This document shows positions 21,503 to 30,331 of a stretch of DNA of 64,000 nucleotides, piece after piece. The DNA is from Polynucleobacter sphagniphilus. Lineage in GTDB: Bacteria; Pseudomonadota; Gammaproteobacteria; Burkholderiales; Burkholderiaceae. The DNA lies in assembly GCF_001953355.1 (NCBI RefSeq), contig NZ_MPIY01000017.1:248001-312000 (forward strand), given 5' to 3'. The notes beneath the pieces were generated by a model, which saw nothing but the letters and a program-made list of their open reading frames with translations, searched no databases and was not told the DNA's origin. The position numbers were made by a program, and so were the translations under genes. Within the stretch, counting starts at the first letter, position 1. The number at the start of each line of letters is the position of its first letter.

Positions 21503-22261
21503 GTGTTAACCAAACGTATCATCCCCTGTCTGGATGTGACGGCTGGCCGTGTTGTTAAAGGGGTGAATTTCGTTGGTCTGCGAGATGCAGGCGACCCAGT
21601 AGAAATTGCACGTCGCTATGATCTACAAGGTGCCGATGAATTAACCTTTTTAGATATCACGGCAACCTCGGATGGGCGTGATTTAATTCTTCATATCATT
21701 GAAGATGTGGCCTCACAAGTGTTTATTCCCCTGACTGTTGGCGGTGGAGTACGGGCTGTTGGTGATGTGCGTCGTTTACTCAATGCGGGCGCTGATAAAG
21801 TGAGCATGAATTCATCAGCAGTAGCCAACCCCGATTTAGTTTCAGATGCAGCAGCTTATTACGGCTCGCAGTGCATTGTGGTGGCTATAGATGCGAAAAA
21901 AACGGACTCTGGTAGCTGGGAGGTATTTACTCACGGCGGCAGAACAGCCACTGGAATGGATGTAGTGACTTGGGCTGGTGAGGTTGCAAAACGTGGTGCT
22001 GGCGAGATTCTCTTAACGAGCATGAACCGTGATGGCAGTAAAGATGGTTTTGATCTTGAATTAACTGCAGCCGTAAGCGATGCTGTGAGTGTGCCCGTGA
22101 TTGCATCCGGTGGCGTTGGTAATCTCCAGCATTTAGTCGATGGCATTACAAAGGGCCATGCAGATGCAGTTTTAGCTGCAAGTATTTTTCATTATGGTGA
22201 GTTCACCGTAAAACAGGCAAAAGAATATATGGCTAGCCAAGGTATTCCCGTGCGGATCTAA
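21503..22261 (+). CDS. hisF: Imidazole glycerol phosphate synthase, cyclase subunit
   Basis: 252-residue TIM-barrel cyclase. The catalytic aspartates are in [15 protein letters not shown] and [13 protein letters not shown]. The start is GTG at 21503; no better-placed ATG exists. It works as a heterodimer with HisH, and its product feeds hisB. Confidence 0.95.
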   Translation: MLTKRIIPCLDVTAGRVVKGVNFVGLRDAGDPVEIARRYDLQGADELTFLDITATSDGRDLILHIIEDVASQVFIPLTVGGGVRAVGDVRRLLNAGADKVSMNSSAVANPDLVSDAAAYYGSQCIVVAIDAKKTDSGSWEVFTHGGRTATGMDVVTWAGEVAKRGAGEILLTSMNRDGSKDGFDLELTAAVSDAVSVPVIASGGVGNLQHLVDGITKGHADAVLAASIFHYGEFTVKQAKEYMASQGIPVRI

Positions 22262-22280
22262 GCGGACATTACGGATATTG

Positions 22281-22694
22281 ATGAATATGCAAACAAAGAC
22301 ATTTGCCCCTGTTGAAAATTTGCAAGCCGGCACCTGGTTAGATGAAGTGACCTGGAATGAGCAAGGTTTGGTGCCGGTGATTGCACAAGAGCTAGGTAGT
22401 AAAGATATCTTAATGATGGCCTGGATGAATCGAGATGCCTTGTTGGCTACTCTACGTTTGGGTGAGGCGGTTTACTGGACTCGGTCAAGGCAAAAGCTTT
22501 GGCATAAGGGCGAGGAATCAGGCCACACACAAAAGGTGAGAGAAATCCATCTTGATTGTGATGGCGATACGATTTTGCTGGTAGTGGAGCAAAAAGACGG
22601 TATTGCCTGTCATACGGGGGAGCATAGCTGCTTCTTTAAGCGGTGGGACGCTGACAGTGCCCGCTGGGTAGATGAGTCTCAATCCAAAAAATAG
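22281..22694 (+). CDS. hisI: Phosphoribosyl-AMP cyclohydrolase
   Basis: 137-residue monofunctional cyclohydrolase, with the metal-binding segments [14 protein letters not shown] and the cysteines of [11 protein letters not shown]. It is separate from hisE here, unlike the fused enterobacterial HisIE. An adjacent in-frame TTG (22278) and ATG (22287) are alternative starts. Confidence 0.94.
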   Translation: MNMQTKTFAPVENLQAGTWLDEVTWNEQGLVPVIAQELGSKDILMMAWMNRDALLATLRLGEAVYWTRSRQKLWHKGEESGHTQKVREIHLDCDGDTILLVVEQKDGIACHTGEHSCFFKRWDADSARWVDESQSKK

Positions 22695-22756
22695 GGAAAT
22701 GAGGCTCAATTCTCACTTAAAGCACTTCTTTTCCATAAAAGACATAAAATTGCTGC

Positions 22757-23158
22757 ATGACTAGTTCGGCGAATTCTTCCAAAAACTTAGATTCTGCATT
22801 GGCGCATTTGGCTGACGTGGTTGATCAGCGACGTGATGCTTTTAAGTCAGGCACAGCTGATCCTAAGACTTCCTATACTGCTTTGCTCTTTTCGAAGGGT
22901 GATGACGGCATTTTGAAAAAAATAGGAGAAGAGGCTACCGAGACTGTGATGGCAGCCAAAGATGCTCGCCATGCTGGCTTGTCGGCCCAGCATCAACAAC
23001 TTTTTGTCGGAGAAATGGCAGACCTTTGGTTTCATTGCCTCATTGCTTTATCCCAGTTTGAACTTCGTCCCGAAGACATCATCGCTGAGCTTGAGCGCAG
23101 GCTAGGTACTTCTGGAATTGAAGAAAAGGCTGCTAGAAAAGCAGCCGGTCAAGAGTAA
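22757..23158 (+). CDS. hisE: Phosphoribosyl-ATP pyrophosphatase
   Basis: 133-residue MazG-like pyrophosphatase for the second step of histidine synthesis. The acidic motif [16 protein letters not shown] near residue 57 binds the metal. A 62-base gap follows hisI. The last codons run close to the HIT gene, whose ATG lies 26 bases after the stop. Confidence 0.94.
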   Translation: MTSSANSSKNLDSALAHLADVVDQRRDAFKSGTADPKTSYTALLFSKGDDGILKKIGEEATETVMAAKDARHAGLSAQHQQLFVGEMADLWFHCLIALSQFELRPEDIIAELERRLGTSGIEEKAARKAAGQE

Positions 23159-23183
23159 AAAGAAAAAAAGTAAGGGCAAACGC

Positions 23184-23540
23184 ATGACTCACGACCCCAA
23201 TTGCTTGTTTTGCAAGATTTCTCAAGGATTAATACCTTCGGCAAAAGTGTACGAAGATGATGAGATTTGTGCCTTTAAAGACATTCATCCGGCAGCGCCA
23301 GTGCATTTCTTGATGATTCCTAAAAAGCATATCCCCATGTTGGAGGCTGCAGAAGCCAGCGATGCGCCTTTGCTAGGTAGAATGATGGAATTAGCACCGC
23401 GTCTTGCCAAAGAGCAAGGATGTCGCCCAGGTAAAGAGGGTGGTTTCCGCGTGATGGTGAACAATGGTGTAGATGGAGGGCAGGAGGTGTATCACCTGCA
23501 TTTGCATGTGATGGGCGGTCCACGCCCCTGGAAAAAATAA
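23184..23540 (+). CDS. HIT-family nucleotide hydrolase (HinT-like)
   Basis: 118-residue HIT protein of the HinT/PKCI branch. It starts with the CLFCKISQG cysteine pair and ends with the histidine triad HLHLHVMGG near residue 108. These enzymes hydrolyse nucleoside phosphoramidates. ATG 23184 gives the normal N-terminus; an upstream ATG at 23118 would lie inside hisE and add a lysine-rich extension, so I rejected it. Confidence 0.92.
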   Translation: MTHDPNCLFCKISQGLIPSAKVYEDDEICAFKDIHPAAPVHFLMIPKKHIPMLEAAEASDAPLLGRMMELAPRLAKEQGCRPGKEGGFRVMVNNGVDGGQEVYHLHLHVMGGPRPWKK

Positions 23541-23556
23541 TCCAAGGAGAGTAAAA

Positions 23557-23778
23557 ATGGGTTCATTTAGCATTTGGCATTGGTTAATTGTGTTGGTCAT
23601 TGTGATGATGGTGTTTGGCACCAAAAAATTACGCAACATTGGCCAAGATTTAGGCGGTGCCGTGAAGGGCTTCAAAGAAGGCATGCAATCTGGCACTGAG
23701 ACCAAAGAGCAAATCAGTCAAAATGCGGCTCCTACAGATCACACTGTAGATGTGCATGCTAAAGACGTAAACAAATAA
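23557..23778 (+). CDS. tatA: Sec-independent translocase component TatA
   Basis: 73 residues: one N-terminal transmembrane helix, then an amphipathic helix beginning [21 protein letters not shown], then a polar tail. It has a strong AAGGAGAG ribosome site. TatA oligomers form the pore for folded proteins. It is first of tatABC; the twin-arginine Rieske protein encoded at 44171 is a likely client. Confidence 0.96.
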   Translation: MGSFSIWHWLIVLVIVMMVFGTKKLRNIGQDLGGAVKGFKEGMQSGTETKEQISQNAAPTDHTVDVHAKDVNK

Positions 23779-23804
23779 GTTGATAGGCGAGTGCGGCAAT
23801 CTAA

Positions 23805-24281
23805 ATGATTGATCTTGGCGTATCCAAACTCGCACTCATCGCAGTAGTCGCTTTGGTGGTAGTCGGCCCTGAGCGTCTACCTAAGGTTGCCCGGATGGCA
23901 GGCACTTTACTAGGGCGCGCACAGCGCTACATGGCTGAAGTGAAATCCGAAGTCAATCGCCAGATGGAAGTCGAAGAATTTAAGCAGCTACGCGAGGAGA
24001 GTGCCGCTGCCTTGAAGGAAGTTGAGAATAGTATTCACTCAACTGTGCAAGAGGCGAATGCCCATTTAAGCGATCAGGCCGATATCTATGAAAGTAATTT
24101 CACAAGACCTGTCTTGGATGAGGTCGAGGTTCTGCGTAAAACAAAACGTCAAGGCCGAAATAGTTGGGGTGTTAAAAGGGCGGCGCGTCCTACCTGGTAC
24201 AAGCGCAGCTCTGGTATGCGCACACGCGTGCAATCTGGTGCAGCTAGAATGAAGCGCTTTCACCATAGCGCTCTCAAATAA
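23805..24281 (+). CDS. tatB: Sec-independent translocase component TatB
   Basis: 158-residue protein with an N-terminal transmembrane helix, the VGPERLPKVARMAG hinge, a long amphipathic helix (AEVKSEVNRQMEVEEFKQLR) and a basic tail. TatB binds the signal peptide together with TatC. Confidence 0.95.
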   Translation: MIDLGVSKLALIAVVALVVVGPERLPKVARMAGTLLGRAQRYMAEVKSEVNRQMEVEEFKQLREESAAALKEVENSIHSTVQEANAHLSDQADIYESNFTRPVLDEVEVLRKTKRQGRNSWGVKRAARPTWYKRSSGMRTRVQSGAARMKRFHHSALK

Positions 24282-24310
24282 CACTGCTCATTAAAAGTAA
24301 TTATTTATTC

Positions 24311-25090
24311 ATGACGGAAAACCAGTCCACCGAAGATTCCGGTTTGCAAGAATCCTTTCTCTCGCATCTCTTTGAGTTGCGCGATCGGATTATTAAAGCC
24401 TCTGCAGCAATTCTGCTTGCCTTCGTTTGTTTGGTTTATTGGGCGCCTGATATTTTCCATTTGTTTGCCCAGCCTTTGCTGGAGGCTTTACCCGCCGGCG
24501 GTAAGATGATTGTGACTGATGTGACTGGATCCTTCTTTGTGCCGATGAAGGTCACCATGCTAGTCGCCTTCTTAATTGCATTGCCAGTGGTGATGTATCA
24601 ACTTTGGGCATTTATTGCGCCTGGCCTTTATCTGCATGAGCGTAGACTCATTTTGCCCTTGGTGATTAGTAGCTACGCTTTATTCATAGTAGGCATGTCA
24701 TTTGCCTACTTCTTGGTATTCCCAACAGTCTTTCGCTTTATGGCCCACTACAACGCTCCACTGGGTGCGGAAATGTCTACTGACATTGATAATTACCTCA
24801 GTTTTGCAATGACCACCTTTTTGGCCTTTGGTATCACCTTTGAGGTGCCAGTAGTAGTGGTCGTGCTGGTTCGTATGGGTATGGTCTCTTTAGCAAAGCT
24901 CAAAGAGATTCGTCCCTATGTGGTGGTTGGGGCTTTCATTGTGGCTGCCGTGGTGACGCCACCAGATGTGCTCTCACAATTGCTCTTGGCTGTCCCGATG
25001 GTTCTTCTTTATGAATTGGGTATCTTGGTAGCGCGTTTTTATGCACCTAAGCCATCAGATGAAGAAGAAATACCAGGCGCCAATAGCTAA
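24311..25090 (+). CDS. tatC: Sec-independent translocase component TatC
   Basis: 259-residue inner-membrane protein with about six transmembrane helices. The conserved cytoplasmic start SFLSHLFELRDRIIKA forms the twin-arginine signal binding site. It ends the tatABC run and converges with the Sel1-repeat gene. Confidence 0.96.
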   Translation: MTENQSTEDSGLQESFLSHLFELRDRIIKASAAILLAFVCLVYWAPDIFHLFAQPLLEALPAGGKMIVTDVTGSFFVPMKVTMLVAFLIALPVVMYQLWAFIAPGLYLHERRLILPLVISSYALFIVGMSFAYFLVFPTVFRFMAHYNAPLGAEMSTDIDNYLSFAMTTFLAFGITFEVPVVVVVLVRMGMVSLAKLKEIRPYVVVGAFIVAAVVTPPDVLSQLLLAVPMVLLYELGILVARFYAPKPSDEEEIPGANS

Positions 25091-25100
25091 TATTTAGAGC

Positions 25101-26519
25101 TTAGGCAACAGCAAAAGTTTCGTTTAACCAGGCGCATACTCGATCAAAGCGATAACGGCGTTGGCGCAGATTCCCCTCTTCTGATTCCGTTCCAGCAAAC
25201 GCTTTGCCAGCGGCGAGCAAAGAACGACGCTGTTTAATAGTGTCTATCTGAATCAAGCGCGGCAAAATTTTAGGTAGCTCATAGCGAATGTCGACCACGA
25301 CACAATGCTCATGCTGTAGTTGACCCACTTCGCAAAGTAAAAGTTCTGCTTTGCTCAAGTTAAATTGATTGGCAATGATGATTCGATGGCACATGAATAA
25401 CCACTCTTCATCAATCTTATGTTCGGCATGATTCTCCAAAACCCGCTCAGCCAGACATGCTAATTCATGCCAAGCATTCTTTTTGGGGTGGGGAACGCTT
25501 TCTAGAATTTTGCTAAGTAGCTCTCCGGCTTCTGTAATGCCTTGCTGATGTGCTTGCCATACCCAATAAGATGCTTGAAGGCCACGTACTTTCTCTTGAA
25601 GCTTTTCGCGTTTGCGCCATAAGTTGGCACCCCTTCTAAATTGCGCTTGTGGGTGACCGAGGTCAGCTGCATTTTCAAAACAGCGATCGCTTTCATTGGC
25701 GTTGTACCCAGAAAATTGCGGGCGTCGATATATTTCGCCCAAGGCAAACCATGCATCTCGATCACCATCTTTGGCAGCAAGCTCTAACCAGTGCGCAGCT
25801 TTTTTCAGTGAGGCATTTGATTTTCCGTTAACAACCCTTTTGGTCGCCGTGTTTTCATCAAGCTGTGCGAGCTTTAAGCCAAGCGTCAGCTTTGCAATTG
25901 TTAGGCCTAATTCGGCAGCTTGTATTAAGGCATCTTCATTCTTGTCGACAAGCCAAGCTGACCATAGTGAGGAGAGTGCCTCATTCTTTGGTTGCAATTT
26001 AATGAGCAACTCTTTTGCTTGGGGGGTAAATACTGAATCAGATTGTGCCAAAAGCATTAAATAAGTTTTTGCGCTTTCTTGACGTTCTAAAAAATTAGTA
26101 TCGGGCTCGTGCGATTGAAGCCAGCGCGCTAATTCAGCTTGGAGATCTTTCTTGAGTGGGTTCAATAGTAGGTCTGCAAGTTGCCACTGTGCTGCGGCAC
26201 TAAATGGCGTATTTGCCTCTGCAATTTCCCAAAAAGTTCGCCAGCCAAAGCCAAAAGCAGGTGAATGAAAGGTCTCAGCTAAGGGAATGGCTGAGACTTG
26301 ATCTAAAAATAAGGAATTAGGTAATTTACTTGAGCTTAAATTGCTAAGTGCCTGATTTGCAATTGAAATAGTTGATTTCTCTAGCCAAATCAAGGCATTA
26401 GCAGGCTGGATAGGGGTGTTGAAAGCGCCAGTCAGATAGGCTGATGCTAATTGTTGTTGCGCGGAAACATCACCTAAACGGGCTGATTTGAGGATTTTTA
26501 AGAATTCACGACTTGCCAT
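25101..26519 (-). CDS. Sel1-like repeat protein
   Basis: 472-residue soluble protein rich in helical repeats. Clear Sel1-type units are AAHWLELAAKDGDRDAWFALGEIY and CFENAADLGHPQAQFRRGANL near residues 235-300; weaker ones lie near the N-terminus (ARLGDVSAQQQLASAYLTG). No signal peptide is evident. Sel1 repeats mediate protein binding, and no specific role can be assigned. Confidence 0.75.
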   Translation of the reverse strand: MASREFLKILKSARLGDVSAQQQLASAYLTGAFNTPIQPANALIWLEKSTISIANQALSNLSSSKLPNSLFLDQVSAIPLAETFHSPAFGFGWRTFWEIAEANTPFSAAAQWQLADLLLNPLKKDLQAELARWLQSHEPDTNFLERQESAKTYLMLLAQSDSVFTPQAKELLIKLQPKNEALSSLWSAWLVDKNEDALIQAAELGLTIAKLTLGLKLAQLDENTATKRVVNGKSNASLKKAAHWLELAAKDGDRDAWFALGEIYRRPQFSGYNANESDRCFENAADLGHPQAQFRRGANLWRKREKLQEKVRGLQASYWVWQAHQQGITEAGELLSKILESVPHPKKNAWHELACLAERVLENHAEHKIDEEWLFMCHRIIIANQFNLSKAELLLCEVGQLQHEHCVVVDIRYELPKILPRLIQIDTIKQRRSLLAAGKAFAGTESEEGNLRQRRYRFDRVCAWLNETFAVA

Positions 26520-26608
26520 ATGACAATTTTGACATCTAAGGCCCTAAAACACATAAAAAAAGGACCCTTGTTGCAGTGATACAACGAAGAAAGCCAAAAA
26601 ACTGCCTT

Positions 26609-26635
26609 TTGACAAGCAAAAAGAACTCCTAAATA
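26609..26635 (+). promoter_or_regulatory. Candidate promoter of the first porin gene
   Basis: TTGACA (26609-26614) and TAAATA (26630-26635) are separated by 15 bases in the 209-base gap upstream of the porin, leaving a leader of about 85 bases. The -35 is perfect and the spacing is short. The second porin lacks this upstream sequence. Confidence 0.45.
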
Positions 26636-26728
26636 CCCTGACCCTCAGTCTAGCTGGGCAAAACAAGCAAAATTCGTAGGTCCCAGTTTTTATTTGGGCA
26701 TTACTTTCAATTTATGGAGATTTAAAGA

Positions 26729-28117
26729 ATGAAAAAATCGCTATTAGCAGTTGCAGCAATGACAGCATTTGCTGGCGCTGCTCAAGCTCAGTCCAGCGTG
26801 ACTGTGTACGGTATTTTGGACGTTGCTGCAATCGGTCAAACCAATTCTGGTAACTTGAACTCAACAGCTTCAACTGTTCCTGCTGCATTGGCTGGCTCAA
26901 ATGGAACTGGTGGTTCAACCATTAAGCCTGGTTCAACTTTTGGTATTTCCAGTAACGGCGAGTCTATGAGCCGCTTGGGTTTCAAAGGTTCTGAAGATTT
27001 AGGTGGTGGTACAAAGGCGATTTTCACTTTGGAGCAAGGCTTTAGCCCATCAACTGGTGAACTTGGTAACACAGGTATCTTGAACCAAGGCAAAAGCGCA
27101 AACATTTCAGGCGACTCATCCATCCAAGGTCAATTGTTTAACCGTGGCGCATTCGTTGGACTCTCCAATGACAAGTTCGGTACATTGACAGCTGGTCGTC
27201 AACAAAACCTGATGTTAGACAACATCGGTAACTATGATCCAGTCACAGCATTTGCTGTTTCTCCACTCCAGTACTCCGGTTCATACGGTGGCGCTGGTCG
27301 TACAGACCAAGCTCGTGTTGACGGCGCTTTGAAGTATGTTTGGAAATCAAACGGCTTTAACGCTAACTTGTTGTACGCACCTGGTGGCTTTGCTAGCCAA
27401 ACCACAATGGGTACAACATCGGGCGCACAAGTTGGTTACGAAGCTGGTAAGTTTGGTATCCAAGCCATTGCATCACACACTACTGATGCAATGAATTTAT
27501 CGGCGGGGCAAAACACTACTGCTACTTTAGGTTCGATAAATCCTAATACACAATCAATCAACGTTAACTTTTACACCAATACCGTTGTGAACACAACGGC
27601 TTATATGTTGACAGCCAAATATGAAGCAACAGACAGCTTGGTATTCAAAGGTGGTTACGAGCGTGAGTTGATTGGTACACCTAGCAACTTCCAAAACTAC
27701 AACTTGGCTACTACAACAGGTGGCGTTTCATTGGCAAACGTTGCAGGTCAAGCTAACTACTTTGTTAACGTAGCTTGGATTGGCGCTCAGTATCAACTAA
27801 CTCCAACTATTAAAGTATCTGGTGCTTACTACTATGCTGGTACACCACAAGCTGGACCAGCTGGTGCATCCTCTTGCAGCGGCGCCACCCTCACAGTGTT
27901 TGGCAGCGGCACTGGTGGTTGCACAGGTACAGCCCAGTACGAAGCTTTGGTTGTTGACTACAGTTTGAGCAAGCGTACTAACTTGTATGCATTGCTTGGC
28001 AATACAACTTTAACCGGTGGTCAAAAGTATAGCTACGCAACAACTGCTGGTGGTGCGACTACTGCAACCTTGTCTGGTCAACAGACTTACGGTATTGGTA
28101 TGCGTCACACTTTCTAA
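26729..28117 (+). CDS. Outer-membrane general porin, copy 1
   Basis: 462-residue porin of the betaproteobacterial Porin_4/OmpC type. The signal peptide is cleaved after AGAAQA, the barrel starts SSVTVYGILD, and the protein ends in phenylalanine (GMRHTF), the signal for barrel assembly. It would form a trimeric channel in the outer membrane. It is paralogous to the porin at 33199; the signal-peptide region and a 69-base block (26957-27025) are nearly or fully identical, while the loops differ. A perfect-stem terminator follows. Confidence 0.93.
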   Translation: MKKSLLAVAAMTAFAGAAQAQSSVTVYGILDVAAIGQTNSGNLNSTASTVPAALAGSNGTGGSTIKPGSTFGISSNGESMSRLGFKGSEDLGGGTKAIFTLEQGFSPSTGELGNTGILNQGKSANISGDSSIQGQLFNRGAFVGLSNDKFGTLTAGRQQNLMLDNIGNYDPVTAFAVSPLQYSGSYGGAGRTDQARVDGALKYVWKSNGFNANLLYAPGGFASQTTMGTTSGAQVGYEAGKFGIQAIASHTTDAMNLSAGQNTTATLGSINPNTQSINVNFYTNTVVNTTAYMLTAKYEATDSLVFKGGYERELIGTPSNFQNYNLATTTGGVSLANVAGQANYFVNVAWIGAQYQLTPTIKVSGAYYYAGTPQAGPAGASSCSGATLTVFGSGTGGCTGTAQYEALVVDYSLSKRTNLYALLGNTTLTGGQKYSYATTAGGATTATLSGQQTYGIGMRHTF

Positions 28118-28170
28118 TTTAACGCTGACTTAGGTCAGTTATAAATTTAGAAAAAAAGTTGTAAATCAAA

Positions 28171-28199
28171 ACCCACTGTAGAAATGCAGTGGGTTTTTT
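28171..28199 (+). terminator. Rho-independent terminator after porin 1
   Basis: The stem ACCCACTG/CAGTGGGT (28171-28178 with 28187-28194) is followed by a T run. The corresponding hairpin after porin 2 has an extended stem and a GCAA loop. Confidence 0.9.
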
Positions 28200-28242
28200 C
28201 TTTGCGTAAAATAAGTTATGCAAACTTTTAATTGGGGTTGAA

Positions 28243-28434
28243 ATGCGAATTGTGATCAGTGCAGTATGTGCTATATCGGTATTAATCACGCTAACAGCCT
28301 GTAATACAGTAGCTGGCATTGGTGAAGATATTACTGGTAGCGCAAATTGGGTAAAAAATGAGATAACAAGTAAGCCTGTGGATTTGGGACCCAGTTCTGG
28401 TGATACACAAACTCAATCAGAAACAAGTAAGTAA
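28243..28434 (+). CDS. Entericidin-like small lipoprotein, copy 1
   Basis: 63-residue lipoprotein: short signal peptide, lipobox LTAC (cysteine near residue 20), then the entericidin motif NTVAGIGEDI. Entericidin A/B are small cell-envelope lipoproteins, described in E. coli as an antidote/toxin pair. Only one is present here per porin module. The paralogue at 34662 shares the core but has a longer tail. Confidence 0.85.
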   Translation: MRIVISAVCAISVLITLTACNTVAGIGEDITGSANWVKNEITSKPVDLGPSSGDTQTQSETSK

Positions 28435-28464
28435 GCTCGATTACTTGTAAAGCGTATTGCTAAG

Positions 28465-28620
28465 TTAGGAGCGTTGTTGATTTAACTTTTGTTGCTGTTG
28501 TCTAATACGTTCTTGTTTGACACGTTGTTGTGCTTGTTTGGTTTGTTGTTGAAGTGCGGTGATGCGTTGTTGCTCTGGCGTTGTTGGTTTGCTTGTGTTG
28601 GTAATTTCTGCGATACGCAT
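28465..28620 (-). CDS. Small glutamine-rich coiled-coil protein, copy 1
   Basis: 51 residues starting MRIAEITNTSKPTTPEQQRI and continuing as a highly charged, glutamine-rich helix (QQQTKQAQQRVKQERIRQQQQ). A longer in-frame reading to 28731 overlaps the upstream tiny gene and is not preferred. A homologue with the same start lies in the same place in the second module (34922-35086). The start follows the upstream gene's stop by only two bases, suggesting coupling. The function is unknown. Confidence 0.65.
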   Translation of the reverse strand: MRIAEITNTSKPTTPEQQRITALQQQTKQAQQRVKQERIRQQQQKLNQQRS

Positions 28621-28622
28621 AA

Positions 28623-28769
28623 TTAGGCTACTTGCTGTGGTTGATGTGGAACATTTACGGCTCCGAAGATGGATTTGAAGAGTGCGTAGGCTTGTGCTTG
28701 ATTTTGTGCGTAGAGAATTGTCTCTGCCCATATTCCGCCTGCTTTAACTGTTGCTTTGTATTTGTGCAT
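28623..28769 (-). CDS. Tiny conserved protein of the duplicated module, copy 1
   Basis: 48 residues beginning MHKYKATVKAGGIWAETILY, with an apparent beta-alpha layout (ILYAQNQAQAYALFKSIFG). It is too short for ordinary ORF thresholds. Its reality rests on the homologue at 35088-35237, which has the same length (49 residues), the same order, and an identical leader AAATACTTGT directly before ATG. The leader has no Shine-Dalgarno motif. The function is unknown. Confidence 0.65.
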   Translation of the reverse strand: MHKYKATVKAGGIWAETILYAQNQAQAYALFKSIFGAVNVPHQPQQVA

Positions 28770-28780
28770 ACAAGTATTTA

Positions 28781-28815
28781 GTAGTGTCGTGCTGTCGTGC
28801 CAAACACGACACTAC
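28781..28815 (-). promoter_or_regulatory. Intercistronic hairpin in the duplicated module, copy 1
   Basis: A perfect 11-base-pair stem, GTAGTGTCGTG (28781-28791) with CACGACACTAC (28805-28815), and a 13-base loop. It lies between the DUF6641-like gene and the 48-residue gene. There is no T run, so it is more likely an mRNA-processing or translational element than a terminator. Copy 2 has a hairpin of different sequence at the same place. Confidence 0.6.
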
Positions 28816-28824
28816 GGTGAGAAA

Positions 28825-29265
28825 TTACTTATTAAAGCCTTTACGCAAAGTCACGCTTGCCGCAGCTATCTGCGTATCGAGCTCACCTTGCTCAACAGCC
28901 GTTTTAATTTGCTCTAACGCTTTAATCAAACCTTGTGCTGTGTCGCACTCTACGCTGTGCTTGCCTTTTGCCAACTCAATAAGCTGACTACCGTATTTAA
29001 TTGACACGCAAACCTTACCCTGCTCATTCTTAAACCACCATTCACGCAGACGCTTATTTACTTCCACGTTTTTACGCAAACCAGTTTCTTTATCTTTTAC
29101 AGTCCGAAATTTCTTTACTGCAAAAGTAGTACCGTCAATTTGACTTTTAGCTAACTGTATTTGCTCCCACAACTTGATTGATAGCTTGTTGCGACGAAAT
29201 ACGACAGTAGGTATATGTGTTGGTTTTTTTGCTGTACTCAGTTTTAGTCCGTCTAATGTGCTCAT
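28825..29265 (-). CDS. DUF6641-like protein, copy 1
   Basis: 146 residues. From memory it resembles the DUF6641 family of betaproteobacteria; no function is known to me. The segments PTVVFRRNKL, ETGLRKNVEVNKRLREWWF, SIKYGSQLIELAKGKH and ELDTQIAAASVTLRKGF are shared closely with copy 2 (35290). ATG 29265 has a GGAGAAG ribosome site; an upstream ATG would add a poor 22-residue extension. It heads a - strand run with the 48- and 51-residue genes. A terminator-like hairpin lies in its leader. Confidence 0.75.
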   Translation of the reverse strand: MSTLDGLKLSTAKKPTHIPTVVFRRNKLSIKLWEQIQLAKSQIDGTTFAVKKFRTVKDKETGLRKNVEVNKRLREWWFKNEQGKVCVSIKYGSQLIELAKGKHSVECDTAQGLIKALEQIKTAVEQGELDTQIAAASVTLRKGFNK

Positions 29266-29305
29266 TTCATCTTCTCCATAAGTTGTTTTGGCATATGGTT
29301 TAGCA

Positions 29306-29344
29306 AAAAGCAGACTTTTTACACGCAGCAAAAACCCTGCTTTT
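29306..29344. repeat. Terminator- or attenuator-like hairpin upstream of DUF6641-like copy 1
   Basis: AAAAGCAGACTTTTT (29306-29320) pairs with AAAAACCCTGCTTTT (29330-29344) with one wobble and one mismatch. Read on the - strand it precedes the DUF6641-like start by about 40 bases and ends in T5, so it could act as an attenuator. Its right arm is the same sequence as one arm of the perfect hairpin at 31010-31069. Confidence 0.5.
29329..29344 (+). repeat. 16-bp direct repeat, left copy
   Basis: CAAAAACCCTGCTTTT is repeated exactly at 31045-31060. The two copies bracket the gene-free stretch and the short tyrosine recombinase (about 1.7 kb). They could be attachment sites, or simply two uses of one terminator sequence. 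Confidence 0.45.
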
Positions 29345-29366
29345 CCTTAAACCCTATATAACAACT

Positions 29367-29474
29367 GTAAATTCGGAAGACGCACTTGGACGACCTGAAA
29401 ATGCCGTGTATTTGCCATATAAACCAAACAAATGGACAGGAAATATTGCGGATTATTTGGTTATGTATAAATAA
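29367..29474 (+). pseudogene. Possible coding remnant without a start codon
   Basis: An open frame without a usable start codon reads as plausible protein, including NSEDALGRPENAVYLPY and KWTGNIADYLVMYK, then TAA at 29472. The frame stays open back to about 29303. The composition looks protein-like rather than random. It may be the 3' end of a gene cut off when the region was rearranged. I do not recognise the family. Confidence 0.3.
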
Positions 29475-30240
29475 CTATACAAATGAGACATAAAGGTTGG
29501 CACGCCGAATGCAATAGTGCTGCGTAATCCGTTCTGCTGTGTGACGGTAAGCAATTGAACTACTCATTGTTCGCTGTATCGCACTACCTAGCTTGATGCT
29601 AGATGCCTTAAATGCCACACCACTGTGTAGAAGCGTTTGCGATGCTGTAATGGTTAGAGCGTAGTGATACGCAAATTAAAGTGAGTGGGAATGCCACAAT
29701 TAAACCCACAAACACTCCACAAAGCTACTGATATAGGCTGTGGATATGTTGCGTTAGACGAGCACATAAAAGGTGATAGCAAAACCTACCTTCTCTTGTT
29801 AAATCAAGTTGTGTGTATATCAGTTATGTAAAACCTCAGCAAAAGGTTTTTTATCGCTACGCTCTTAAATGAGCGTGGCTTATGGTTCCTAGCAAAAGGG
29901 ATTAAAAAGCAAAATCAAATACCAATCTTATAAATTAAATTCAAAAAAAGATGTGTGAGTAAAAGCGATAGCTTTTGCGAAACACAAGCAAACTACGCAG
30001 TAGGTTGCTTCTAATACTTAAACACCTCAAATCCAAGCTGTAAGCAATTTAACTACGACTGTGAATATCTACTTAAACAGAGATTATTAAAAACTGCGTA
30101 TAGACGCTATATGCAAGTCTGCGTATTTCTGTAGTCTAAAACCCACATCTCCGCTAAATAGCAATATGTAAGGAATTTCGTATTTCCTTACATTTCGCTA
30201 CGAAAACAGCATATCTCATTGATTATTGGAAGGAATTTAA
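29475..30240 (+). other. Gene-free, hairpin-rich region (candidate structured RNA)
   Basis: I find no convincing gene here on either strand. Several local stems are visible: GCGTA-GTGA-TACGC with a GNRA loop (29659-29672), CTAGC/GCTAG (29588-29602), AAAACCT/AGGTTTT (29830-29850), a 9-bp stem GCTACGCTC/GAGCGTGGC (29856-29879), AAAAGC/GCTTTT (29961-29976), GCGTATA/TATATGC (30096-30114), and TGTAAGGAA/TTCCTTACA (30167-30192). It leads directly into the recombinase gene. It may be a long non-coding RNA, a replication or recombination region, or degraded sequence. Confidence 0.35.
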
Positions 30241-30331
30241 TTTGCTAACAAATTGGCATAAATCGGTCGCAGAAAAAAACAAAAGAAAAAATAATGTAGC
30301 TATAGCAAAACTTTGGTTAGGAAAAGAAACT

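Noticed and set aside
23118..23184. Lysine-rich N-terminal extension of the HIT protein
   Set aside because: It overlaps hisE; the family N-terminus begins at ATG 23184.
28465..28731. 88-residue reading of the Gln-rich small gene
   Set aside because: The extra N-terminus overlaps the 48-residue gene out of frame, and copy 2 supports the shorter start at 28620.
29401..29508. Small + strand ORFs beginning at ATG 29401 and near 29484
   Set aside because: Very short, no ribosome site, unlikely composition; the overlapping startless frame looks more protein-like.
29646..29672. tRNA-like D-arm string (AATGGTTAGAGC)
   Set aside because: No acceptor stem, anticodon loop or T arm can be placed around it.
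29745..29765. GTTAGAC as a possible integron attC end
   Set aside because: No matching RYYYAAC partner at a suitable distance, and the adjacent recombinase lacks features I would expect of an integron integrase.
29475..30331. Group I or group II intron, or tmRNA
   Set aside because: I could not find the conserved group I core strings, a group II domain V hairpin, a reverse transcriptase, or a tmRNA tag frame.
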